A stretch of DNA of 64,000 bases from Stenotrophomonas oahuensis (GTDB lineage: Bacteria; Pseudomonadota; Gammaproteobacteria; Xanthomonadales; Xanthomonadaceae), in contig NZ_CP115541.1 in assembly GCF_031834595.1 (NCBI RefSeq), positions 3,404,501-3,468,500 on the forward strand. Direction: 5' to 3'. The position numbers and the translations under genes are program-made. The notes under the pieces are model-generated. The model did not search any database and was not told where the DNA came from. It worked only from the letters and a program-made list of their open reading frames with translations. Shown here in pieces: positions 9,333 through 15,841 of this stretch; the first letter of the stretch is position 1; the number at the start of each line of letters is the position of its first letter.

Positions 9333-9357
9333 AGGAATAATCAGAAAAGTTCGCGAA
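9333..9357 (-). promoter_or_regulatory. PIP-box-like element upstream of the giant gene
   Basis: On the minus strand the sequence is TTCGC-N15-TTCCT, one base from the plant-inducible-promoter consensus TTCGB-N15-TTCGB bound by HrpX in xanthomonads, with exact spacing. It ends 59 bases before the start codon. A good -10 hexamer at the expected distance is not seen, and no hrp gene is in the window, so chance is a real alternative. Confidence 0.25.
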
Positions 9358-9461
9358 GGGCTTGAAATGCCTGTGCCGAAAAGGTTTACAGGACCAATGG
9401 CAGGGGCAGGCGCTGCGCCAAGCCCGTAGGGTCAGCGGCATTCCGGTCCAGGAGCGTCGCC

Positions 9462-10475
9462 ATGCTGCGTCTGTCGTGCCTGCTGTTGAGTGCGGTAGCT
9501 GCCCTCGGCGCACACGCAGCCCCGGCTGCGCCCTCTGAAACATTGACCGCCGTACTCGCGCGCTGGGATCAGACCGAGCATCCCGACCTGCGCGCGGTAG
9601 TGGTGATGCAGCAGGGGCAGGTGGTGGCCGAGCGCTACTACAACGGGGCCACGCGCGAGGAACTGCACGACGTGCGCTCGGCCGGCAAAAGCGTCACCGC
9701 GCTGCTGGTCGGCATTGCCCGCGACCAGGGCCGGCTGCAGATCGACCAGCCGGTGCAGCGCTACTGGAAGCAGGCGGCGGGCAGCGCCATCGGGCCCGTC
9801 GCGCTTCGCGACGTGCTGAGCATGCGCTCCGGGCTGGCGGCCGATGACGAAGAGGCGTCTTCGCCCGGCAACGAGGACCGCATGGATGCCGCCCGCGACC
9901 CGAAGGCGTTCGTGCTGAATGTGCCGCGCGCTGCGCCCCCGGGCACGGTGTATCGCTACAACTCGCTGACCAGCTATGTGGCCGGTGTGGTGGTAACCGA
10001 GGCTGTCGGCAAGCCGATGGACGTGTTCGCTCGCCAGTCCCTGTTTGCGCCGCTCGGCATCCAGCGCTGGCAGTGGGCGCGTGACGCTTCCGGCATCACC
10101 AAGGGGCAGGGCAACCTCTCACTGCGTGCGCGTGACTTCGCCATCCTGGGCGAAATGGTGCGGAACGACGGGGTGTACCAGGGCAGGCGCATCGTCAGCG
10201 CCGCATGGCTGCGCGATGCGCTGACCCCGCATGTGGCCATTGGCGACAGTGATCCGTATGCGGATGGTTATGGCTACTACTGGTACGCCAAGACCCACGA
10301 CATCAACGGTACGCCGGTTCCGGTGCGCTTCGCCTCCGGCAACGGTGGCAACAAGATCTACGTGGTACCCAGCCGGCAGATGGTGGTGGCCATCACCTCC
10401 AGCGCCTACGGCAAGGGGTACGGCCAACGACGTTCAGAGACGATTCTGAAGGCATTGCTGGCCGCGACCCCGTAG
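9462..10475 (+). CDS. Exported serine hydrolase, class C beta-lactamase-like fold
   Basis: The 337-residue product starts with a signal peptide (MLRLSCLLLSAVAALGAHAAPA). The start has AGGAG 8 bases upstream. The catalytic S-x-x-K motif is visible as RSAGKSV at about residues 71-77, followed by the DVLSMRSGL element shared by serine beta-lactamase-like esterases and amidases. The second motif reads YRYNS rather than Y-x-N, a form seen in 6-aminohexanoate-dimer-hydrolase-like enzymes. The third motif is an ASGNGGNKIYVVP segment. It is therefore a periplasmic or secreted serine hydrolase; real beta-lactam resistance is unlikely from these motifs. It is transcribed divergently from the giant gene. 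Confidence 0.85.
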   Translation: MLRLSCLLLSAVAALGAHAAPAAPSETLTAVLARWDQTEHPDLRAVVVMQQGQVVAERYYNGATREELHDVRSAGKSVTALLVGIARDQGRLQIDQPVQRYWKQAAGSAIGPVALRDVLSMRSGLAADDEEASSPGNEDRMDAARDPKAFVLNVPRAAPPGTVYRYNSLTSYVAGVVVTEAVGKPMDVFARQSLFAPLGIQRWQWARDASGITKGQGNLSLRARDFAILGEMVRNDGVYQGRRIVSAAWLRDALTPHVAIGDSDPYADGYGYYWYAKTHDINGTPVPVRFASGNGGNKIYVVPSRQMVVAITSSAYGKGYGQRRSETILKALLAATP

Positions 10476-10482
10476 CGCCGGG

Positions 10483-10683
10483 TTACGCGCCGGTTTTGCC
10501 ACTTGCCTTGTCGACGGTCACGGTGACCTGCACCGTGGTCGGTTCGCTGTCCAGCTCGATGTAAGCGTGCACCAGCTTCTTCAGCGCGTTCGACGGGTGG
10601 ATGTGGGAACGGCGCGCGGCTTCGCGGAACTGGCAGCGCTGTTCATGCGGCAGGTGTACCTTCATCACAACATCTTTGCTCAT
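10483..10683 (-). CDS. Small ribbon-helix-helix-like protein
   Basis: The start at 10683 is chosen because GGAGG sits 8 bases upstream; the frame is open for a further 100 codons but without a ribosome binding site or protein-like composition. The 66-residue product starts MSKDVVMKVHLPHEQ, a short strand followed by two helices (QFREAARRSHIH, SNALKKLVHAYIE). That is the shape of a dimeric ribbon-helix-helix DNA binder, as in antitoxins and plasmid regulators. No toxin gene is next to it. It ends 8 bases from the stop of the converging serine hydrolase gene and begins the accessory stretch that runs to ssrA. Confidence 0.6.
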   Translation of the reverse strand: MSKDVVMKVHLPHEQRCQFREAARRSHIHPSNALKKLVHAYIELDSEPTTVQVTVTVDKASGKTGA

Positions 10684-11210
10684 GGGGTGTGCCTCCAGCT
10701 GGGGGTTTCGAACGCGCCTGCGAACTGCATCTGCATCGTGAATCTCCTTCCGGTAGTCCCCCTTGCCGGACGGCAAGGGGTCGGGAGGTTCGAAACCGTA
10801 CAGGTAGAGTAGAAAACGGCGGGCGTATTCCCCCATTGAGGGTGTTGTATTAGCCACCCTCCCGACTCGGGTCACGCTCACTCTATCTGTTGGGGTTTCG
10901 ACGCCCCGTCCGACAAGCCTGCGCGACACCGCGATGCAATGGAAATAGGCAGCGTCTATCGGGCCCCGTCGCGTTGTGTGCTGCAACACGAATCATGTCG
11001 CTAATGACCTGTGACACCGGTTGGATTGGTGCATTCTGCGTAGTTCGCGACGTTCTGCGCACGTCGAGATGCGTGGCAAACGAGTGTCGCGCAGAACGAC
11101 GCAATCAACCCGAACGCCGCGACGCCACCCGGCGGATGGCGTGTTCCGTCTGATCAGCCCTAGAATCGGGTTCAGACACACCACCTGAATCCAAGCCAAG
11201 GACTGCACAC
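10684..11210. other. Long non-coding stretch with palindromes
   Basis: No convincing gene is seen in these 527 bases. It holds a 22-base palindrome at 10759-10780, a 10-bp inverted repeat CGTTCTGCGC at 11051-11060 repeated in reverse at 11089-11098, and a TAGAAT hexamer at 11161-11166 that could be the -10 of the next gene. The open frame extending from the ribbon-helix-helix gene across part of it is probably fortuitous. Confidence 0.5.
10753..10780 (-). repeat. GTAG-tipped perfect palindrome in the leader of the RHH gene
   Basis: GTAG at 10753-10756 is followed by CCCCTTGCCG (10759-10768), a GA spacer and CGGCAAGGGG (10771-10780). The 10-bp arms are perfect. It lies 76 bases upstream of the ribbon-helix-helix gene and could be a REP-type element or an operator/leader hairpin. 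Confidence 0.55.
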
Positions 11211-11915
11211 ATGCCCATCGCACGGGAAGGCCGTTTCCTCCTCAACCACGACGCGTACCTTGGCGGTACGCGACTCGGGCTCGAATCGTCCATGATCGAG
11301 GCCTGCATCGAAGAGGTCCAGTCGCGTAACTACCTGGATGTCTTCGGCAGCCCAAGCTTCGGGTTCAACGAGACGTCCCTCGATGCACTGGAACAGCTTC
11401 CGAACCTGCGGCATGTGTGGTTCTGGGACATCCACCTGAAGAACATCGACGGCCTATACGCGCTCCAGCAGCTGGAGAGTTTCGGCATCCACCCGCGACG
11501 CCCGCCCATCGCGTTCGAACGACTGCCTTCACTCCGGGAGATGGTGTGGGAATACCGTGCGCGCGACACCGGCGTGGAGACCCTGTCGTTGGAAATGTTG
11601 CACCTGTGGCGGTATGCCCCCAAACACGCCAGCTTCGCCGGATTGCAATTGCCGACCACCCTGCAGGAGCTTGGCCTCCACTGGTGCAATCCTGCCAGCC
11701 TGGAGGGGTTGCCGGTGCTTCCCAACGTGCGCAGGTTGGGGATTCATCAATGCCGCAACATGAGCAGTCTGGCTGCGGTTCCAGACCTGTTCCCGGCCTT
11801 GGAGCACCTGGTGGTCGATGCCTGTGGGCGGATGAAGGTGGAGGAGGGTGAGCGGCTGGTGGCCCGGATGCCAGGCTTGAAGCATGCTTTCGTGCAGAAG
11901 CGCGTAGTGACCTGA
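11211..11915 (+). CDS. Leucine-rich-repeat-like protein, unknown function
   Basis: The 234-residue protein starts at an ATG with AAGGA about 9 bases upstream. After an N-terminal segment of about 40 residues it shows irregular repeats of roughly 20-24 residues with spaced leucines: LDALEQLPNLRHVWFWD, IDGLYALQQLESFGI, FERLPSLREMVW, LQLPTTLQELGLHW, LEGLPVLPNVRRLGI, VPDLFPALEHLVVD. This is an LRR solenoid without signal peptide or membrane segment, so it is probably cytoplasmic. Free-standing LRR proteins in accessory regions can act as binding or immunity-type partners, but nothing in the neighbourhood proves that here. Confidence 0.7.
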   Translation: MPIAREGRFLLNHDAYLGGTRLGLESSMIEACIEEVQSRNYLDVFGSPSFGFNETSLDALEQLPNLRHVWFWDIHLKNIDGLYALQQLESFGIHPRRPPIAFERLPSLREMVWEYRARDTGVETLSLEMLHLWRYAPKHASFAGLQLPTTLQELGLHWCNPASLEGLPVLPNVRRLGIHQCRNMSSLAAVPDLFPALEHLVVDACGRMKVEEGERLVARMPGLKHAFVQKRVVT

Positions 11916-11968
11916 TCTGCCCAAGTGCCGCAGCGCGACGCATTGGAACGCGCCGGGACGCGGGTAGA

Positions 11969-12105
11969 GTCGGTCGACAGACGACTGCCGATGGCAATCG
12001 TTACTTCCGTAACGCATGACCACCGAACGTGAGGCGCGCTTCTGCGTCCAATTTCATGCTTCACCCGGCCGATCACCGCTTTCAGCCGTCGTCTGTCGAC
12101 CGACG
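11969..12105. repeat. 17-bp perfect inverted repeat flanking the end of the MuF_C gene
   Basis: GTCGGTCGACAGACGAC at 11969-11985 is repeated exactly in reverse complement at 12089-12105. The right copy lies inside the last codons of the MuF_C-type reading frame, the left copy lies beyond its stop. A GTAG at 11964-11967 precedes the left copy, so this may be a GTAG-family element or the ends of an insertion. Confidence 0.6.
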
Positions 12106-12794
12106 GTACCGGGCTCGTCTCCGGTTGATACCAAGGTGGCACTACTTGGAACCACACTGAATCGATGATCCCCCGCTGCTTTACGGAAGTTGCGGAGATC
12201 CTCAGGAAGGAGTATCTTTCGCGGTGCAGGGCTTTGACTACCTGGCTCCGTCACGCAGTTCAGCGCGTGGCCTGAGACTTCCAGGGTGTCAAAGCCTTTT
12301 TTTCTGTCCATATACATGAGCCTGTTCGCGGCAACTTGCTCAGCAATCCAGCTTTGACGTTCCTTGGCATACACGCTGGTGACCAGATTCACAATCGCGT
12401 TACCGTCCCGGCGGGCCTGGCTGATTGATGCAATCACCACTCCCGAGGCTGTTCTTGCTGTTGTCAGCACCACAATGGCTGAGCCGACTGTGGCCGACTC
12501 GAGCACGGCAATTGGCTCATCCAGGAACTCGGGTAGCTTCTCAAGTTGGTGAGGCGCGATGCCATCGCGTTGCCCACCTTTGCCGGTCAGGATCTTGTGC
12601 AGAACTCCGGTAGTCATCCTGAGTGGTAGGTCTGGGACCGAAAGCATGCGCAGTACCGCCGGTGTGCGTCCCAGAACGAGGGATTGACCTCGCTTGTTGC
12701 TGCTGGAGGTCCTGGCCCTGACTTGGGCTGCAAATGAGTTTTCTTGTTGATCCACAACACATTCGGCACGACTGGCAACTTCGCCGAGGTCCAA
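12054..12794 (-). CDS. Orphan MuF_C-type (BECR-fold nuclease-like) domain protein, possibly a remnant
   Basis: The 246-codon frame can only start at TTG (12794) or at internal codons, and it is open just 33 bases further up to a stop at 12826-12828, so the N-terminal part of the original protein may be lost. Residues ~40-165 match the phage MuF C-terminal domain as I know it: LGRTPAVLRMLSVPDLPLRM, HQLEKLPEFLDEPIAVLES, VTSVYAKERQSWIAEQ, and RLMYMDRKKG. This family is grouped with Barnase-EndoU-ColicinE5/D-RelE-like nucleases found at the ends of phage and polymorphic-toxin proteins. The final ~25 residues are encoded within an inverted repeat and look like foreign run-on. Possible roles are a small toxin or a dead prophage fragment. 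Confidence 0.6.
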   Translation of the reverse strand: MDLGEVASRAECVVDQQENSFAAQVRARTSSSNKRGQSLVLGRTPAVLRMLSVPDLPLRMTTGVLHKILTGKGGQRDGIAPHQLEKLPEFLDEPIAVLESATVGSAIVVLTTARTASGVVIASISQARRDGNAIVNLVTSVYAKERQSWIAEQVAANRLMYMDRKKGFDTLEVSGHALNCVTEPGSQSPAPRKILLPEDLRNFRKAAGDHRFSVVPSSATLVSTGDEPGTVGRQTTAESGDRPGEA

Positions 12795-13021
12795 TCGTGC
12801 CCTTGGATTGCAGGATTCAGTTGCGCGCTAGCAGCTGTGCCGCCACGACAATGCCTCTCGAATATGTTGTCCCGACGGTAATGGCGCGCAGTGCGCTTTG
12901 TTCGTCGTCGACACGGTCACATGCAAAGGGGGCAAAGCCTCAGCAAGTTGTATGGCTTCTTACTCAGCATGCGTGGGAGCATCCGCAGGCAGCTCTGTTT
13001 GTGGATCGAGGATCAACAGCA

Positions 13022-13303
13022 ATGTCTATCAGCTACCCAGCCAAAATCGACGGAAAGGAGGGCGACTACGTCATGACCTTCCGCGACATCCCGGAGGCAA
13101 TTACGGGCGGTGCCACAATCGACATCGTGTTGGCCAACGCAGTGGACTGCTTGGCCACGGCGATCGAATTCTATGTCGATGATCGCAGGGCGCTGCCTGT
13201 CCCGACGGTTGCCAAGAACGGTGAAATCCTCGTTGAGCTGCCGACCACGAGTCATCGTCGAACGGTTACAGCATCCCAGCCACCACAAGCCCGTCGTAGG
13301 TAG
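13022..13303 (+). pseudogene. HicB-family antitoxin, truncated
   Basis: The product (93 residues from ATG 13022, with GAGGAT upstream) opens with the HicB fold: MSISYPAKIDGKEGDYVMTFRDIPEAITGG, then an ANAVDCLATAIEFYVDDRRALPVPT helix/strand unit. Complete HicB antitoxins continue for about 40-60 residues with a DNA-binding HTH or RHH domain. Here the frame instead ends in a basic RTVTASQPPQARRR tail that overlaps the end of the converging gene, so the DNA-binding half is missing. No HicA toxin (about 60 residues) is visible upstream. I read this as a decaying orphan antitoxin. Confidence 0.65.
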
Positions 13304-13964
13304 CACTCCAGTCTCCGCTGTGCTTCACCGCAACACCACCCGCAGCATTCCAAGCAGCGCAGTTCGCACTCCAGTCGTCCACCAGAACATCGCCGGGCCG
13401 ATGCATGAACAAAGGCTTGTTGGCACCGCCCAGCACCGGCAGCACGAGGCAGGTCTGCGATAGATGCTCACGCACCCACGCGCGCTTCTGCGTGGCAGCG
13501 ACGGTGTAGTTGCTCTTAGGGCAGGCGGTGAGGATCACCGGGTCCAGCTGTTCAATGGCGCGGAAGAATTCGATCGCACCGGCAATCGGTGGCAGGTCGC
13601 GGAAGAATGACGCGTGACCGTTGATATGTCCCCACATCACGTCGTCTTCCAGTTGGCGGTGGTCCAACCCGAACACGGCCGGGAAGCCGGTATCGAAGTC
13701 GGCCATGACGCCGTCCAGGTCCAGATACAGCGTGCGTGTGTCTACGGTGATGGCGGGACGGGAAGTGGAGGAGGGCAGCGTTGGCTCGGGGGATTGGAAC
13801 GCCTGCTCCAGGCTGCGCATGCCGTGTTCAACCCATTGCGACAGGGTGCTTGCGGGGATGCCAACTTCGGCGCTGGCAGAAGCCACCGATGTGCGGCCCT
13901 GCAGAATTTCGACAACCAGGGCGGCTTTGCGCGGCCCCGTCCAGATAGGAGTCTCGTAATCCAT
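13266..13964 (-). CDS. Fusion of transposase-like HTH and HAD 5'(3')-deoxyribonucleotidase-like domain
   Basis: The 232-residue protein has two parts. Residues 9-55 (PRKAALVVEILQGRTSV...VGIPASTLSQWVEHG) form a helix-turn-helix of the kind at the start of IS3/IS911 OrfA-like proteins. From residue 78 a HAD hydrolase begins with LYLDLDGVMADFD, giving the D82-x-D84 nucleophile pair in the DxDGVxADF form typical of NT5C/phage deoxyribonucleotidases. Motif II follows as VILTACPKS, a lysine in ANKPLFM serves motif III, and the acid pair is DVLVDDWSANC. All HAD motifs look intact. The HAD half would remove phosphate from nucleotides; the HTH may direct it to DNA or regulate its own gene. Start codon context is weak (GAGAGACG). 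Confidence 0.75.
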   Translation of the reverse strand: MDYETPIWTGPRKAALVVEILQGRTSVASASAEVGIPASTLSQWVEHGMRSLEQAFQSPEPTLPSSTSRPAITVDTRTLYLDLDGVMADFDTGFPAVFGLDHRQLEDDVMWGHINGHASFFRDLPPIAGAIEFFRAIEQLDPVILTACPKSNYTVAATQKRAWVREHLSQTCLVLPVLGGANKPLFMHRPGDVLVDDWSANCAAWNAAGGVAVKHSGDWSATYDGLVVAGML

Positions 13965-13985
13965 TACGTCTCTCGTTTGCGTGAT

Positions 13986-14022
13986 GGGTACTACGATAGC
14001 ACTGGTGGCGGGTACTGCGATG
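13986..14022. repeat. Short direct repeat upstream of the HTH-HAD gene
   Basis: GGGTACTACGAT (13986-13997) and GGGTACTGCGAT (14011-14022) differ by one base and are 25 bases apart, just upstream of the HTH-HAD gene start. This layout would suit an operator bound by its own HTH domain, but that is inference. Confidence 0.35.
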
Positions 14023-14046
14023 GGAAGCAGAATGAGCTGATCGAAA

Positions 14047-14373
14047 CTATCCTCGGGCCATCACGATCTGGGTGCGAACTTCAACCTTGAGCGCGCGTTT
14101 GACGGCTGCAAAAACGGCGGAAATATTGCTCATCGTTGGATTTCCCGATTGGGATAACATGCGGTGAAGGCTTTTCGCAGGCTTGTGGATTTCTTCAGCG
14201 AGCGCCTCGAAGCCCACCGTAGCGTTGACGAGATCGCGCAGCACCAGTTTGGCCGATTCCGGCTCCCCGTTTACGAACTGGGTGATGGCTTCGTCGAGCA
14301 GCGCTCGAGCAAACGCGGGGTCATTCTGCACGCGCGCTGCCACGGTTTCCTTGAAATTACGAGTGAGTGCCAT
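14047..14373 (-). CDS. HigA-like antitoxin of a toxin-antitoxin pair
   Basis: The 108-residue protein starts at ATG 14373 with AAAGGAA upstream. It reads as the helix-turn-helix antitoxin partner of RelE/ParE-type 'addiction module killer' proteins: FKETVAARVQNDPAFARALLDEAITQFVNGE followed by LVLRDLVNATVGFEALAEE and a recognition-helix region KSLHRMLSQSGNPTMSNISAVFAAVKRAL. The gene begins only 2 bases after the stop codon of the toxin gene, the reverse order (toxin first) that is typical of higBA. It should neutralise the toxin and repress the shared promoter. Confidence 0.85.
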   Translation of the reverse strand: MALTRNFKETVAARVQNDPAFARALLDEAITQFVNGEPESAKLVLRDLVNATVGFEALAEEIHKPAKSLHRMLSQSGNPTMSNISAVFAAVKRALKVEVRTQIVMARG

Positions 14374-14375
14374 GT

Positions 14376-14717
14376 CTAGGTTCCTTTCTGCGTTGATGCC
14401 TTTCGTTGTTTGAAATCTTCCCAGAGAGTGACAGCCTTCTCGATGTCCTTCTGTTGTCGCTTCTTGGTGCCGCCGCCGATCAAGATGATGATCTTCAATC
14501 CGTCTCTTGCAAGGTGGATACGTAGACCGGGCCCCCAATCGATCTCGTACTCCCCGATGCCGTGGAACCACGCGACGTTGGAGAGGTTTCCAAGTTCCAA
14601 TCGAGTCAGCGCTATATGTACCTTCGCTGCGGCGAGGGGGTCGAGCTGTCCGTACCATTTGCCGAAGGGGCTCGTGCCGTTGTCGAGTAGGAGTTCATTG
14701 AGCTCGTAGGTCACCAT
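14376..14717 (-). CDS. HigB/RelE-ParE family toxin
   Basis: The 113-residue product (ATG 14717) carries the marks of the RelE/ParE superfamily 'addiction module killer' group: FGKWYGQLDPLAAAKVHIALTRLELGNLSN, then GEYEIDWGPGLRIHLARDG and a closing IILIGGGTKKRQQKDIEKAVTLWEDFKQR. The GGGTKKRQQKDI segment is the most diagnostic. Members cleave mRNA at the ribosome. The start used here gives the usual family length; an upstream extension of the frame lacks family-like sequence. It is the first gene of a two-gene unit that ends at the antitoxin. Confidence 0.85.
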   Translation of the reverse strand: MVTYELNELLLDNGTSPFGKWYGQLDPLAAAKVHIALTRLELGNLSNVAWFHGIGEYEIDWGPGLRIHLARDGLKIIILIGGGTKKRQQKDIEKAVTLWEDFKQRKASTQKGT

Positions 14718-14725
14718 AAGACAGT

Positions 14726-14737
14726 AACATATACGTT
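14726..14737. promoter_or_regulatory. Palindromic operator candidate of the toxin-antitoxin pair
   Basis: AACATATACGTT is a near-perfect palindrome (one mismatched pair) 9 bases upstream of the toxin start. On the minus strand it contains TATATG, which could be the -10 hexamer. This is the expected place for autoregulation by the HigA-like protein. Confidence 0.4.
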
Positions 14738-14895
14738 CCCATTGTGCTTGGTCGAATGCAGTGCGAGTGGTTCGTGCCGGGTAGGGGCTGCTTCGACGGC
14801 TGTCATGCCTTACCGGGCGTGGGCAGGTTCCGTGCGGTCGTCTTGCGAGCGACCCTACCGGAACTTCCTGACACGTCAGTGGCCTAATGCACAAA

Positions 14896-14931
14896 CAAAA
14901 AACCCGGAACTCCTCGCGGAATTCCGGGTTC
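14896..14931 (-). terminator. Rho-independent terminator of ssrA
   Basis: On the minus strand AACCCGGAA...TTCCGGGTT forms a strong stem with a GC-rich loop, followed by a run of T (TTTTTTG). It lies directly downstream of the tmRNA 3' end. Confidence 0.85.
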
Positions 14932-14957
14932 TCGTAGGTTCTTTCGAACCTGTGTTG

Positions 14958-15356
14958 GTGGAGGTGGGCGGAATTGAACCGCCGTCCGAAGGCACTCCAT
15001 CCCCAGTTCTACATGCTTAGCTCACCGTTTGGTGTCGTCCTGGAGCAGTACGGTGTGCGAAACGCACCCCAGGATCAGCCCGCTTTGGGTTAGGCCATGA
15101 CTGACGGGCAGCCACCACAGCCGATTCCATGATAATGACCCTACACCGACGAGCATGGACACAAGTGGGTTCGGGGCTCCGCCTTATGCGGCAGAAGAAC
15201 TACAACTGCAGCTGTTTTTTAGGCAGCAACAGCGAAGTTCGGAGCGTAGTCGCTTTCGTTGGCAACTAGAGTTTTGCCGCTGGATTTACGAGGAAAGCTG
15301 CCCCCTCGGCATGCACCAGGTAACTTCACAACCCCCGTCGAAACCAATGCACCCCC
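14958..15356 (-). ncRNA. ssrA: tmRNA (transfer-messenger RNA)
   Basis: Trans-translation RNA that rescues stalled ribosomes with SmpB. The 5' end GGGGGTG (15356 downward) pairs with CACCTCC before the terminal ACCA at 14958, giving the seven-pair tRNA-like acceptor stem with one G-U. The T-arm GGTTCAATTCC and the GGTTTCGACG-like 5' segment are present. The reading frame in the middle runs from a GCC resume codon to TAA and encodes the tag ANESDYAPNFAVAA, which ends in the AVAA degron form. The length of about 399 nucleotides is slightly longer than many tmRNAs. The gene is followed by a strong terminator and lies close to smpB. Its 3' end borders the accessory stretch at 10.5-14.9 kb. Confidence 0.95.
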
Positions 15357-15485
15357 GGTCTCTTCAGTTCTTGCAAGGCTATCAGGCTGCTGGATGGTCG
15401 AAACCGGCCAGTGGCCCTACCCGATGGCGGAGATGCTACGCCAAAAAGGCTGAACAGTCACCTTTTGGGGCGCGCGGAGGGCAGG

Positions 15486-15797
15486 TTACCGCTGGCGCAG
15501 GTTCTCGGCGCGATGGCGGGCCTTTTCGCGGCGCTGATTGCTCTTCTCGTGCTTCAGTGCCGTGATCTGGCGCTGGGCCTCCGGTTCCACCTGGGCCAGC
15601 AGGGTCTGCAGGCGGATGATCCGGGCCTGCAGTTGCGGGGTGTCGGATTCAGCCGCCTCGCGCTGGGCGTTGCGCAGCAGGTAGGTCAGCACCTTGAGCA
15701 GGGCTGCAGGCTCCATGGTGCGGCTGAATTCGGTGAAGATGAACTCAAAGGCCGCAATGTCTGCCTGCAATTCGGCCGGAGTAGGGGTCTGGGTCAC
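15486..15797 (-). CDS. Conserved hypothetical coiled-coil protein
   Basis: The 103-residue protein starts at GTG 15797, supported by AGGAG 7 bases upstream. It is not assigned a function. It appears entirely helical: an acidic N-terminal half (LQADIAAFEFIFTEFSRTMEPAALLKVLTYLL), a middle with heptad-like leucines (LQARIIRLQTLLAQVEP) and a strongly basic tail (EKSNQRREKARHRAENLRQR) that could bind RNA or DNA. It lies between smpB and ssrA on the same strand and may be read with smpB (44 bases apart). Confidence 0.7.
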   Translation of the reverse strand: MTQTPTPAELQADIAAFEFIFTEFSRTMEPAALLKVLTYLLRNAQREAAESDTPQLQARIIRLQTLLAQVEPEAQRQITALKHEKSNQRREKARHRAENLRQR

Positions 15798-15841
15798 GCG
15801 CGGCTCCTGCCGTTGGAAAGTAAGGAATGGGACATCACGGT

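Noticed and set aside
9462..10475. True antibiotic beta-lactamase
   Set aside because: The S-x-x-K is present but the second motif is YNS rather than Y-x-N and the third is not a K-T/S-G triad, pointing to a general serine hydrolase.
10684..10989. 102-codon upstream extension of the ribbon-helix-helix gene
   Set aside because: It runs through a palindrome and other structured DNA, while a good ribosome binding site marks the shorter start.
10483..14957. Intact prophage or integrative element
   Set aside because: There is no integrase, capsid, terminase or recombinase; only isolated phage-like domains are present.
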